NCBI GenBank assembly: GCA_947500555.1
Contig: CANMSE010000001.1
Span: 992,001-1,056,000, forward strand
Direction: 5' to 3'
DNA length: 64,000 bases
Source of the DNA: an uncultured Fulvivirga sp.
GTDB lineage: Bacteria > Bacteroidota > Bacteroidia > Cytophagales > Cyclobacteriaceae
Shown here: positions 9,437 to 18,744 of the stretch, piece by piece
How positions within the stretch are numbered: position 1 is the first letter of the stretch
Layout of the letters: each line of letters opens with the position of its first letter
Position numbers and translations under genes: made by a program
The notes under the pieces: model-generated
Told to the model about the DNA's origin: nothing
Seen by the model: only the letters and a program-made list of their open reading frames with translations
Database searches by the model: none

Positions 9437-9619
9437 TTAAGGGTTTTTCACTAACTCCCTTTCAAAGTATACTAATTCTTTCCTCTCCGGATCATCTTTA
9501 ACTTTGCAGTAATATATCTGGTCAATATATCGCCTGATAACTAGTTCCAGCCTGGGATTGACTTTTGCATAGACAATATCGCCAGCATTGTATTTATTTT
9601 GCACAAATTGCTTGCTCAT
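9437..9619 (-). CDS. Small conserved hypothetical protein
   Basis: 60-aa ORF, coherent composition, directly upstream of the CsbD-like gene. Confidence 0.5.
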   Translation of the reverse strand: MSKQFVQNKYNAGDIVYAKVNPRLELVIRRYIDQIYYCKVKDDPERKELVYFERELVKNP

Positions 9620-9677
9620 AATGGTGTTTTTGACACTTAATTCTTACTTAAGATCACACTTTTATTGATTATTGGTA

Positions 9678-9716
9678 TTACACATCTTCCATTGATTGTT
9701 ACATGAATCTCACATT
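9678..9716 (-). promoter_or_regulatory. Bipartite motif copy a
   Basis: TTACACATCTTCCATTGATTG-TTACATGAATCTCACATT; half-sites 21 bp apart; upstream of 9619. Confidence 0.65.
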
Positions 9717-9822
9717 AAAAGAACAGATAGTTCTTCAACACCTGTCCCTATCCATCACCAGAAGCATGTGGTTACACCATCTATTAAATGCTGTATTTGG
9801 TTAAAGTAAGATTCTTACTGAT

Positions 9823-10173
9823 TCAAACGGTAACCTCTTCATATCCACTCTTGATTACCGTTGAGATCATTTTGAACCTCACATTGGCCTTAATGATATT
9901 TTGGGAATGGGCCGGAATGATAATCGACTGGCCTATATCAAGTAGATTGGATTCACCATCGATCACGATCTCTGCCTTACCATCGATCACCTGGATAAAA
10001 GTGTCAAAAGGAGAAGTTTTTTCAGTTAAAGCTTCTCCTGTATCAAAGGATGACACTGTCACATTTCCAGTGGTTTTTTTAATGATCGTTTTGATGACCA
10101 CTGAATGGGGTACATATTCAATGATCTCTACTATTATGAAGGTTTTCCCCTTTTCTTGTTCTAAATTTTCCAC
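9823..10173 (-). CDS. Cupin-domain protein
   Basis: SPFDTFIQVIDGKAEIVIDGESNLLDIGQSIIIPAHSQNIIKA cupin pattern. Confidence 0.75.
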   Translation of the reverse strand: MENLEQEKGKTFIIVEIIEYVPHSVVIKTIIKKTTGNVTVSSFDTGEALTEKTSPFDTFIQVIDGKAEIVIDGESNLLDIGQSIIIPAHSQNIIKANVRFKMISTVIKSGYEEVTV

Positions 10174-10191
10174 TTTATTTATGGCCTACTT

Positions 10192-10308
10192 CTAATCCCG
10201 ACTTTTTTTCTCTTTTTTCTTTGCTGCTTTTGCTGCACGTTTTTCTTTCAATGTTTTGGTAGGTGCCGTTTTGCCTGATTTGGCTTTACCATCTTTTTCC
10301 TTTGACAT
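10192..10308 (-). CDS. 38-aa Lys-rich basic protein (absent from ORF track)
   Basis: Reverse-strand ATG-TAG ORF MSKEKDGKAKSGKTAPTKTLKEKRAAKAAKKKEKKSRD, 18 nt upstream of the cupin gene. Confidence 0.5.
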   Translation of the reverse strand: MSKEKDGKAKSGKTAPTKTLKEKRAAKAAKKKEKKSRD

Positions 10309-10379
10309 GTTTTTTTGTTTAGTAAACTGAATATATTACTTTATTAATTTAATGTATTCTGTATGTCTTGAGAGAGTAC

Positions 10380-11909
10380 CTACTCACCCAAATTTGTAGC
10401 CGGCAAACGCATTAATAGTTCTGGCAACTCTGGCTTAATGACTACGTCAATATGACGATTCAATTTTCTGCCGGCAGAAGTTTCGTTATTGGCAATGGGT
10501 TTGCTTTCCCCGAATCCTGATGTGCTAGATCTTTCCTTATCTATTGTGGTATTGGCATTTAGATAAGTCAGTACAGCGTCAGCACGCTCTTTTGACAATT
10601 TTAGGTTAGCGTCATCACCTCCCTGCGAGTCTGTATGGCCTTCGATGGAAATAGAAGCATTTGTGAACAGATTCATAGCTTCTTGCACTTTAGTCAATAG
10701 GGCATAGTCTTCCTGTTTGATTTGAGATTTGCCTACATCAAAATTGACACCTATCATCCTGATTATGACATCGTTTTTTTGACGAAACACCAGGGCTTCT
10801 TCCTGATCGAACAGTTGCTGCACCTTCTCAAACTTAGAGTTTACTTCTGCCATCCTGTCAATTCTGCTTTGCAAAGCCTGCTGTCTTTTTTGCCCCTTTA
10901 GGGCTTCATCAGATAGTTTTCCTTCCATAGTCTGGATAATTTTCTGCTGCTCACCTAGCAAGGCTTTGAGATTTCTATTCGTGGCTTTTTCGTTATAAAT
11001 GGAAGATTCAAGATTTGCCATACGGAGCTGATCATGGGCAATTCTTTGTGTGATCTTTGAAACTGGCATATCCACGCCTGCGTTAAATTTTAAGCTCATA
11101 TCAAGTGCTTCACCTATTTTTTCAAGGGTATTGTAATTCATAAGTAGATAATCTTCTGTTTCAAAACCCCTTTCATCCAGCGATTTTTCTTCTTTTGCGA
11201 TATGCATAGCAAGGAGCGCTTTATACTCAGCCTCTTTGGCCAGGTGTCTGGCATCATCAGTATCATACCTGTTTTCCAACAGTTCTTTTTCAGCTCCTTT
11301 TACCAGGCCTTTTGCTTCTGCTATCGTCTTAGGTGCAACTTTGTCAACTTTGTTGTCATCAGCTTTTTGTAAAAGCTTTTTTGCATTGGTCAGATAGTTG
11401 GCTTTTATAGATTCTAACTCTGCTTTTCTATACAAAGCCGTAGCATCATTTGCTTTTTCTTTGGCATCATCAGCATCACCTTTCTCCAGTTGTTCTGCGG
11501 CCTCCTTCATTTCCGCTTCTGCATCTACCCACATCTCTTTCACAAATTGTTGAGCTTCCGCATTTATAGCATCTTTTCTGGCAGACAATACACTGGAAAA
11601 CATTACTGCACTCACTTTAGTATTTTCAGTTGCTTCCTGGAATTTTTCAGTTGCTTCAGCGATTTTTTCCCGAATCCCAGAGAGCTCCGCTCCTGCCTCA
11701 TATTCTTTTTGTGCAGTATTATATTCATCCAAGGCTTCTTTAAAAGTGCGAGGAGAGAGCACATCCGCCTGAGCGGTTTTTGCCGTTACTAAGGACTTAT
11801 CCACTTCGTCAAATAAAGATGCTCGAATTCCTTGTCCGTAAAGACTGAGCCCTTGGAATGTTAATATTACAAGGACTATTCCTATCAATTTATTTTGTTT
11901 GATTTTCAT
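10380..11909 (-). CDS. OmpA-family outer membrane protein with DUF4398-like N-terminal region
   Basis: Signal peptide, long Ala/Glu/Lys-rich helices, C-terminal OmpA (ISIEGHTDSQGGDDANLKLSKERADAVLTYL). Confidence 0.8.
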   Translation of the reverse strand: MKIKQNKLIGIVLVILTFQGLSLYGQGIRASLFDEVDKSLVTAKTAQADVLSPRTFKEALDEYNTAQKEYEAGAELSGIREKIAEATEKFQEATENTKVSAVMFSSVLSARKDAINAEAQQFVKEMWVDAEAEMKEAAEQLEKGDADDAKEKANDATALYRKAELESIKANYLTNAKKLLQKADDNKVDKVAPKTIAEAKGLVKGAEKELLENRYDTDDARHLAKEAEYKALLAMHIAKEEKSLDERGFETEDYLLMNYNTLEKIGEALDMSLKFNAGVDMPVSKITQRIAHDQLRMANLESSIYNEKATNRNLKALLGEQQKIIQTMEGKLSDEALKGQKRQQALQSRIDRMAEVNSKFEKVQQLFDQEEALVFRQKNDVIIRMIGVNFDVGKSQIKQEDYALLTKVQEAMNLFTNASISIEGHTDSQGGDDANLKLSKERADAVLTYLNANTTIDKERSSTSGFGESKPIANNETSAGRKLNRHIDVVIKPELPELLMRLPATNLGE

Positions 11910-11960
11910 AATTATTTTTTGTCTATCCAACAAAGTTGAGTCAGTAGGTTCCAGAAACTA

Positions 11961-11999
11961 TTACATTCAGGCATTCATCCCTTACACATATCACATGTT
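11961..11999 (-). promoter_or_regulatory. Bipartite motif copy b
   Basis: TTACATTCAGGCATTCATCCC-TTACACATATCACATGTT; upstream of 11909. Confidence 0.65.
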
Positions 12000-12109
12000 G
12001 AGTGTAGTATCCAACTTTCTCAATGCACTCTATATAATTAAAAAGACAGGCGTTGATACCTGTCCTCTTAGTAAATCTTTATGAGCCCTCAAGTGGCAAT
12101 CACGTGCGC

Positions 12110-12538
12110 CTAATCCTGGCTATCATTAACCTTCAAGTCCTTCAGTGCTGTTTGAAGTTCGTCCATGTCCTGATTAAATTCTGCTTTGAAAGAATTCCAT
12201 TGTGCTTTTCCTTCTACTTTGTTCTCATCCAGTTTAGTTTTCATTGCCAAATTTTTCATTTCCAGTTCATCGATTTTTAACTCATAATTGGCTCTTAATT
12301 CTCTAAATGCTTTGAGGCTTTCTTCATTCTTTGAGATTTTTTTACCTATTTCTATTTTGTACGCTTTCATGTCTACTAAATAATCTTCTCTTGCTTTGAC
12401 TAAATCTTCAGTCGCTTCAGCTAATTCATTCTTTGATTCTTCTATTTTTTCTGATGGACTGCTTGCACAACTTGCTCCCAAAATAATCATCATTGAAATG
12501 GAGGCTAGTATTGTAATTCGTTTTCTTCTCGTGTACAT
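12110..12538 (-). CDS. Coiled-coil lipoprotein, stress-associated candidate
   Basis: Lipobox IILGASCASS followed by heptad-rich Lys/Glu helix. Confidence 0.6.
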   Translation of the reverse strand: MYTRRKRITILASISMMIILGASCASSPSEKIEESKNELAEATEDLVKAREDYLVDMKAYKIEIGKKISKNEESLKAFRELRANYELKIDELEMKNLAMKTKLDENKVEGKAQWNSFKAEFNQDMDELQTALKDLKVNDSQD

Positions 12539-12589
12539 AATAATCATTGTTTATTTCTGTAAAGTTGCGTTGCCATTCTTCTCAAATTG

Positions 12590-12628
12590 TTACAAAACAC
12601 TTTGAGATCATTACATAAATCTTAGATC
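12590..12628 (-). promoter_or_regulatory. Bipartite motif copy c
   Basis: TTACAAAACACTTTGAGATCA-TTACATAAATCTTAGATC; upstream of 12538. Confidence 0.55.
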
Positions 12629-12669
12629 AACTCTGGTACAATTATTCATTTGAGATATAAATTGCCCCT

Positions 12670-13863
12670 TCACTTTATTTTAGGAGTTAGCTTGCTGACT
12701 ATAAAAATCCAAAACGGACTAATGATGAGTGTTACCGAAATAGTAGAAATGATTAACTGATAGGTATGTTCGGAAATCAGGTCGACAAAATAGGCAGTTG
12801 CCCCAAGGATAAAACTAAACTCTCCAATCTGTGCCAGGATCGCTCCGGTGTACAAACTATCGGTCCAACTTTCTCCCAAGAAGCGTACGATCATGGCATT
12901 AATGAAATTATTGGTGATAAACGTCAACAAAACCATAATGGAGATAACGCCCAGATTATCCATCAAAAAACTGAGATTAATTAACATACCCACCGACACA
13001 AAAAATAACGCCACAAAAACGATCCGAAAGGCATGAAGGCTATTATGCACCCATGTAGTTTCTCTTGCTTTGGATACAATCATTCCTGCAACAAAGGCTC
13101 CTAAGGCAGAAGACAATCCAAAAAAAGCTGTGAGTAAGGAAAAGCCAAAACAAAATGCAAATGCTATAAATACCTGGATCTCGTGATCTTTCCTGATCTG
13201 TTTGCCAAATGGAAGGTGGATTTCCTTTTTCTTTAAGATCCAAAGCGTAATACTCAGAATTAAGAACCCTCCGATAATCTGCTTGGTTATCTCAAGGGTA
13301 GAAAGTGCCGCTCCTGATAAATAGTTGAGCAGAATCAGCATGGGTACAACCAGTATATCTTGCACCAGTAAAATTCCAATGATGTTTTGACCTATGTTAG
13401 AGGCTATTAGTCGTTTATCTTGCAGAAAATTGATAACAATGGCAGAGCTACTCAGGCTTATCACAAATCCAAGCACGATAATATGGTTTAACTGCCAGTC
13501 CAAGACCAGTCCAACCGCCCAAACGGCAACCACGCTCAGAACCACCTGGATGAGTGTGCCCAAAACCGGAATACGCCAGTTGGCGATAATCTTTGGAAGG
13601 GATGTCTCCATACCTATGAAAAAAAGTAGTAGCACCAGTCCAAATGAGCCGAGATTGGAAATGAGCGATTCATCGGTAACGAGCTTCAGCCCATAGGGAC
13701 CCATCACTACACCTGCCAGGATGTAAGCAATAACATAGGGTTGTTTCAATAGCCTGAAAACAAAACTGATCAGAATAATTCCTACAGAAAGTACGACCAA
13801 AATAGAAAGAATTGGGTCTATTTGAACGCTCGCCTGAATAGGGTAAATTCTAAAATTTTCCAT
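12670..13863 (-). CDS. Cation:proton antiporter, CPA2/Kef type (membrane domain only)
   Basis: Multi-TM; VAYILAGVVMGPYGL, FFIGMETSLPK, FVSVGMLINLS, IGEFSFILG. Confidence 0.85.
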   Translation of the reverse strand: MENFRIYPIQASVQIDPILSILVVLSVGIILISFVFRLLKQPYVIAYILAGVVMGPYGLKLVTDESLISNLGSFGLVLLLFFIGMETSLPKIIANWRIPVLGTLIQVVLSVVAVWAVGLVLDWQLNHIIVLGFVISLSSSAIVINFLQDKRLIASNIGQNIIGILLVQDILVVPMLILLNYLSGAALSTLEITKQIIGGFLILSITLWILKKKEIHLPFGKQIRKDHEIQVFIAFAFCFGFSLLTAFFGLSSALGAFVAGMIVSKARETTWVHNSLHAFRIVFVALFFVSVGMLINLSFLMDNLGVISIMVLLTFITNNFINAMIVRFLGESWTDSLYTGAILAQIGEFSFILGATAYFVDLISEHTYQLIISTISVTLIISPFWIFIVSKLTPKIK

Positions 13864-13960
13864 GCCATACTTCTATGTTCTTTAACAATCGGGTTTAAAA
13901 TGTTTTTTACATACAAAAGGGGATTGCTCCCCTTCTCTTATTCAGCATTGAAACCTACTG

Positions 13961-14191
13961 CTAGATCTTTTCGGGCTGAACACTTTTAATTACTCCAATG
14001 GTATCTTCCATGTTCTTGCTTAATCGGGTTTGAATTCTTAGAAGAAGCTCATATTCCTTACCTTCTTCAAATTTCAAATCTTCATCGGTAAGTAGGACAT
14101 ATCTGCTTTTCAATACCTTTGATTGATCGTTCCAATTACCTCTCATCTCGAAGTCATCGGCAATATTCTTTTGATCGTTTGAGTAATCCAT
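13961..14191 (-). CDS. CsbD-like small stress protein
   Basis: MRGNWNDQSKVLKSRYVLLTDEDLKFEEGKEYELLLRIQTRLSKN matches the CsbD/YjbJ pattern. Confidence 0.65.
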   Translation of the reverse strand: MDYSNDQKNIADDFEMRGNWNDQSKVLKSRYVLLTDEDLKFEEGKEYELLLRIQTRLSKNMEDTIGVIKSVQPEKI

Positions 14192-14261
14192 AACCTTGTT
14201 TTACTATTGTAAATAACCTTTTATAACAAGGTAAAGGTGCAGATAGAACTGGCATAAAGTG

Positions 14262-14300
14262 TTACACCAGACTAGTGCCATGTTACATTTATCACATGTT
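14262..14300 (-). promoter_or_regulatory. Bipartite motif copy d
   Basis: TTACACCAGACTAGTGCCATG-TTACATTTATCACATGTT; upstream of 14191. Confidence 0.7.
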
Positions 14301-14332
14301 ATTTATGTAGAGGTGTAAGTTTGAAGACTCAC

Positions 14333-15016
14333 TTATTGCTTAGCTTCAATAATACCATAGAAAGCATGATCTTTTTGCTTTTCAATGGCCCAGCCAATAT
14401 TTCCGTAGTCAAAATGCCAATACTCCTTCAGATCACAAACAAAATCTTCTTGCTCAAAAAGACTGATTAACAAGGTTCTGTGATCTTTGGCTTCTTTACT
14501 AATTTCCGGATGGTGAGGATAACACTTTTTATTAAGCTCAATTTTTAGTCCTTTATTGGTGCCAAAATCCAGAATTTGATTGGTCTTGTTGTCCAGAATT
14601 AAAGCATCAATAGCTCCACCGGTCGCGTGCGTTGATTTATTATATGGAGCTATAAAATAAGATACTATTTCATTCAATTCGTTGATTGATTTGTTAGGAA
14701 ATTTCTCTTGAATAGCACTGAGGTTTTGTTCCCAAAGCAAGCGCTGATGTTTGAAGGAACGCCAGGCCGACCGTATGACCAATGTTTTATTTTGCTCAAT
14801 AAGGCGCTCACTTATTCGCCCGATTTTTTCGACTATTTCTTCCCTTATGAGATATTGGTAGTCCTTCATAATGGAGGGCTCATAAATTAACTTAAAACCT
14901 GTGTCCTTCAGACTCCTTAAAGGCGAGTTATTGTCTATGATCAGATAGTCTGGTTCTAATTTTTTATGTAGAACATCCTTTAATTCTATGGACTGAGTAT
15001 ACGCGTTGGCATTCAT
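14333..15016 (-). CDS. M15-family D-Ala-D-Ala dipeptidase (VanX-like)
   Basis: SAWRSFKHQRLLWEQN, STHATGGAIDALILD, EYWHFDYGNIGWA. Confidence 0.82.
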   Translation of the reverse strand: MNANAYTQSIELKDVLHKKLEPDYLIIDNNSPLRSLKDTGFKLIYEPSIMKDYQYLIREEIVEKIGRISERLIEQNKTLVIRSAWRSFKHQRLLWEQNLSAIQEKFPNKSINELNEIVSYFIAPYNKSTHATGGAIDALILDNKTNQILDFGTNKGLKIELNKKCYPHHPEISKEAKDHRTLLISLFEQEDFVCDLKEYWHFDYGNIGWAIEKQKDHAFYGIIEAKQ

Positions 15017-15018
15017 TT

Positions 15019-16077
15019 TTAGGTATTTACTTTAGTTACATATGGTGAGGTCATGGCGGATAAAAGTGCAGCATAGGTGAGGTTAAACCTCACCTCACTA
15101 CCTACTTTGAGGCCACTCTCCTGAGGGTTGATGATCATATGATCGCTGCTGCCCCCCAGAATTGTTATTTTCAGTTCGGGACTCAGTCCTGAGCAAGGTA
15201 CATCTTGATGACCCATACCAAGAATAGCTCTTGAACCTATACCGTTATCATAAAACTCCGGTATTTTCCCAAGGGCATTTTGTCCCATTATGCCGTAGGG
15301 CATAGAGGGTTTGGATTTTAACTCCGTCACTTCAGAAACAAGGGTAAATGCATCTGTAAACAAGCCTGGAATTTGTTCCCTTTTTAAGGTTTCACACCCA
15401 AGAAAGATGGATTCTCCTATTCTGAGGTTATTGATCCTGCCGCTATCATTTACATTTGACAGCCATTGATAATTGGCCGAGTTTCCACCTGAAACAAATT
15501 GAAAGTTGACATTAAATTTTTTCTCAATCACAGTTGATAAATTGGACAGTAATCCCATATTTTCCTGATCAGGCTGGACTCCACCAAAGCAGGCCAGGTT
15601 GGTGCCAATCCCTATTAGCTTTATACCTTTCAGCTGGAGTACCTGTTCTACAATATTTTCCAGGTCATCGGGCATAATACCTTCTCTTAAATCACCATAT
15701 TCCACCATAAGGATTATCTTGTGAATCAATCTTTGCCTTATTGCAGATTCCGAAAGTTCACGAATGACTGAGATCTCGGAGTTTAGGCTGATATCTGCAT
15801 ATTTCACAACCATTTCCGCCTCGCTGAGCATTGGCGGCCCCAATAGCAGAAATTGGCAACGGAGACCTCCATCAGCCATTTTTTTCAGGTTATCGATTTT
15901 AGAGTCAGCCAGTGTGGTTATTCCTCCTTCCAAAAGGAGCTTAGCAATGCTTACATTTCCACAAACCACTTTTGTAACAGCAGAAATAGAGACGCCTTTA
16001 GCCCCGTAAATTGCGATAAGTGTTTTGAGGTTATGGGCAATTTTTTTTAGATCAATTTCTAATCTTGGCGTTGACAT
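15019..16077 (-). CDS. Alanine/ornithine racemase-family PLP-dependent (fold III) enzyme
   Basis: RLEIDLKKIAHN...SISAVTKVVCGN; MVEYGDLREGI; SGGNSAN; LRIGESIFLG. Confidence 0.8.
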   Translation of the reverse strand: MSTPRLEIDLKKIAHNLKTLIAIYGAKGVSISAVTKVVCGNVSIAKLLLEGGITTLADSKIDNLKKMADGGLRCQFLLLGPPMLSEAEMVVKYADISLNSEISVIRELSESAIRQRLIHKIILMVEYGDLREGIMPDDLENIVEQVLQLKGIKLIGIGTNLACFGGVQPDQENMGLLSNLSTVIEKKFNVNFQFVSGGNSANYQWLSNVNDSGRINNLRIGESIFLGCETLKREQIPGLFTDAFTLVSEVTELKSKPSMPYGIMGQNALGKIPEFYDNGIGSRAILGMGHQDVPCSGLSPELKITILGGSSDHMIINPQESGLKVGSEVRFNLTYAALLSAMTSPYVTKVNT

Positions 16078-17153
16078 TAGGCAGTCTCAAACTTCGCCAG
16101 CTCCGGAAATACTTCGTATAGTTTTTCGATAAGTTTAGCACATCCCTGTTTCAGAACATCTGTGGTTGGAAGCTCAAACCTTTGTTCATAGTCATATATA
16201 GTCTTTTCAACCTCATAGTCAGTCATGCCTTCATGGTTGATTGTAAGGGCGATGACAGGGGATCTGGAGAAGACTTCTATCAATTCAATTTCGCTTTCTA
16301 CTGTTGGCATTGGTATTTTCGGGAAATCACAGCGGTGCGCACGCATAGGTGGATGTTGAAGAATAATGGCCCTGGGCATAGCACCTCTAATAATGGCACT
16401 AGAAGATGTAAACGCCTGGTGGCTCAAAGCACCCTGTCCTTCAACCACAATGATATCCGGGCTTTCCTTTTGTGCCTCCAAAATAGCATTTTCTACTTCT
16501 CCCGTTGCAAACCCGGAAGTCAAGACATCTATAGCAATGCCATATTTAGACCCCTGAAGTAACCCTGTTTGACCTGTTGTGATAAAGACAGCATTCAGTC
16601 CCTCTTTTCTAAGCTCCTCAACCAGACGCAGTGCAGTGGTTCTTTTACCTACCGCGCAATCAGTCCCTGATACCGTAATGATTGGGGTTTTAACGTTTCT
16701 AATCTCTCCTGTGTAGGTATGAAGATCTTTTTTCGCTGGTGGTTTACGAACGTCTAAAATGGAAACGCCATATGTTGAAGCCATTTCCATACATTTTTTG
16801 TCCTCTGTCAAAAATTCAGGAAGACCATTCACTATGTTCATCCCCATCTTGATGGCCGTATAAATGACTTCTTTTTCATCTGCGCTTAGTGAGGGTTTTA
16901 ATGGTGCAATACCATATACGAAGTATCCGGGAATGGTTGTTAACTTATGAATGGCTTCATAAATGTCACGGAATACAGGTATTCCATTTTTTATTCCGTC
17001 AAGGTACTCGCCTGCATCACTTCCAGCCAGCTTACTATCAATTACGCCTACAATCTCATATTTGTCAGATCGCCTGACCAGTCCATTTGCCACCTTGCCA
17101 TCCAATTTTCCAAATTCGTTTTCACTATATACAATGGCTGTTGGTTTTATCAT
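16077..17153 (-). CDS. DUF1611 family protein (DgcN-like)
   Basis: VSGTDCAVGKRTTALRLVEEL, FITTGQTGLLQG, VEGQGALSHQAF. Confidence 0.8.
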   Translation of the reverse strand: MIKPTAIVYSENEFGKLDGKVANGLVRRSDKYEIVGVIDSKLAGSDAGEYLDGIKNGIPVFRDIYEAIHKLTTIPGYFVYGIAPLKPSLSADEKEVIYTAIKMGMNIVNGLPEFLTEDKKCMEMASTYGVSILDVRKPPAKKDLHTYTGEIRNVKTPIITVSGTDCAVGKRTTALRLVEELRKEGLNAVFITTGQTGLLQGSKYGIAIDVLTSGFATGEVENAILEAQKESPDIIVVEGQGALSHQAFTSSSAIIRGAMPRAIILQHPPMRAHRCDFPKIPMPTVESEIELIEVFSRSPVIALTINHEGMTDYEVEKTIYDYEQRFELPTTDVLKQGCAKLIEKLYEVFPELAKFETA

Positions 17154-17299
17154 TTTCTTTTTGTCTTGGGTGTTATCAATTTCTATCTCTTACCCAGCAG
17201 AAATCGTAACATTATATCAGAGAGTCTGAGTACCAGTTATCGAGATTGATTAACCGATTTACTGTTCTGTAAAAATAAGTCTACTACGGCCCTACTACC

Positions 17300-17338
17300 T
17301 TATACCTTGTTGACTCATCGTTACATATATCACACTAT
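17300..17338 (-). promoter_or_regulatory. Bipartite motif copy e
   Basis: TTATACCTTGTTGACTCATCG-TTACATATATCACACTAT; first half-site degenerate; upstream of 17153. Confidence 0.55.
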
Positions 17339-17345
17339 TGCCAAT

Positions 17346-17615
17346 TTACGACTCTGCGAAAGCCAGCAATATGAAGACTGTTAATACAGTCAAAGTAGCC
17401 GAAATGTAAATCGTTGTAGTGGAGAAGGTGCCGTAAAATAGGTTGTGCTTTACTTTACCTAAAAGCTTTAAGGGGTGATTATCATAATAATCATATTGAT
17501 ACTTTTTTATCATTTGGTACCTATGAATACCGCGGAGGCTACCTACGATCAAATGTATCACCACGAACAAGATAATGATTGACCATATATTCAAATTCCA
17601 TGTTATTCTTCTCAT
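17346..17615 (-). CDS. Small two-TM membrane protein
   Basis: N- and C-terminal hydrophobic helices; 4-nt overlap with the SPFH gene. Confidence 0.55.
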   Translation of the reverse strand: MRRITWNLNIWSIIILFVVIHLIVGSLRGIHRYQMIKKYQYDYYDNHPLKLLGKVKHNLFYGTFSTTTIYISATLTVLTVFILLAFAES

Positions 17616-18460
17616 TTGTTTTTAACAACATCCCCAACACCAATAAATGGTACTGCACCGGCACCTGTTACCTGAGGTAGTATCCCATTCCATTTTTCTA
17701 TGGCTTTGAGGTTTGCCTCTATCTTTCTAAGCTCAATAAGGTCTGGTGAAATATTCATTTTCTGTAATCTTAGCGCTTCAGCTTCAGCGGTTGCCGCAGC
17801 AATGGTTTGTTGGGCTTCCACTTTTATCCTGTCAAGGTCTCTCTTTGCTTTTAGTGCATTTTGTTCTGCAGTTTGCTTAGCTTCAATGGCGTCAGTAAAA
17901 GTTTGTGAAAAGCTAAATGATATAATTGAAAAAGCATCTACTGAGATATTTGATGCCAATAACCGAGACGTAAGTGCTTCTTGCATTTCTGTACTCACCG
18001 CTGGTCTTTTGGTAATTAATTCCTCTGCCGTATACCTGGCTGAAACGGCCTTCATGACCTCCTGAATTGCGGGGTCGATAATACGTTCCTTAAATTGTAC
18101 TCCAATTTTTTGATAGACTAAATTAGCCTTATCCGGAATAATGTGATAGTTGAGTGCCACGGACAAATCCACATCCTGTAAGTCAGAGCTAGAGGATGCT
18201 GCGTCAGTCATCGCTTTTTGAATTTTTACATCCATTAAGATCACCGTTTGTGCAACGGGTATTTTGAAGTGAATGCCTTCATTCAACACTTTCCCTTGTA
18301 CAGCTCCAAAGTTCTGAACAACGCCCCGCTCACCTGCTCCCACTTGTACCCATGGCTTAAAGGCAAACAATGTGATCACGATCAATGCGAATATGAATAA
18401 ATTTCGCCATTTGGCTTGTTTAAGCACATTCTTTATTTCGTTTATGTCTTGATTTTCCAT
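17612..18460 (-). CDS. SPFH/prohibitin-family membrane protein
   Basis: N-terminal TM, VGAGERGVVQNFGAVQGKVLNEGIHFKIPVAQTV, C-terminal EAKQTAEQNALKAKRDLDRIKVEAQQ. Confidence 0.88.
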   Translation of the reverse strand: MENQDINEIKNVLKQAKWRNLFIFALIVITLFAFKPWVQVGAGERGVVQNFGAVQGKVLNEGIHFKIPVAQTVILMDVKIQKAMTDAASSSSDLQDVDLSVALNYHIIPDKANLVYQKIGVQFKERIIDPAIQEVMKAVSARYTAEELITKRPAVSTEMQEALTSRLLASNISVDAFSIISFSFSQTFTDAIEAKQTAEQNALKAKRDLDRIKVEAQQTIAAATAEAEALRLQKMNISPDLIELRKIEANLKAIEKWNGILPQVTGAGAVPFIGVGDVVKNK

Positions 18461-18508
18461 AGTCGTTTTATTAAAAGACAAAATTGTGCTACATGGCGAT
18501 TTAATGTA

Positions 18509-18547
18509 TTACACCCTTCCCAGACAGTGTTACATGTATCACATGTT
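18509..18547 (-). promoter_or_regulatory. Bipartite motif copy f
   Basis: TTACACCCTTCCCAGACAGTG-TTACATGTATCACATGTT; upstream of 18460. Confidence 0.7.
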
Positions 18548-18744
18548 TTGGTGTACTTGGTTAATTCCCGGCTTAACTGAGTGGTATTAACTTATGTGTC
18601 ATGAATAAGAAAATCATTGCTTCCATGGGTTTACCGATGGTAATTAGAACTGGGATAGGAAGTGGTCATATTTGAGTTGAACGTACATGATTTTGTGGTC
18701 TGCAGGTTTCATCCAAATAATCCTGTTTATCTGCTCGTAGAGGG

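Noticed and set aside
9772-9780. TTACACCAT near 9772 as a further half-site
   Set aside because: No partner at 21 bp on either side.
9788-10195. 135-aa ORF on + strand
   Set aside because: Antisense to the cupin gene, which has a recognisable domain; likely a mirror ORF.
13863-13925. TTACATAC upstream of the antiporter as an eighth motif copy
   Set aside because: No TTACA-like half-site 21 bp away and no TCACAT extension.
16182-16562. 126-aa ORF on + strand
   Set aside because: Antisense inside the DUF1611 gene; no recognisable domain.
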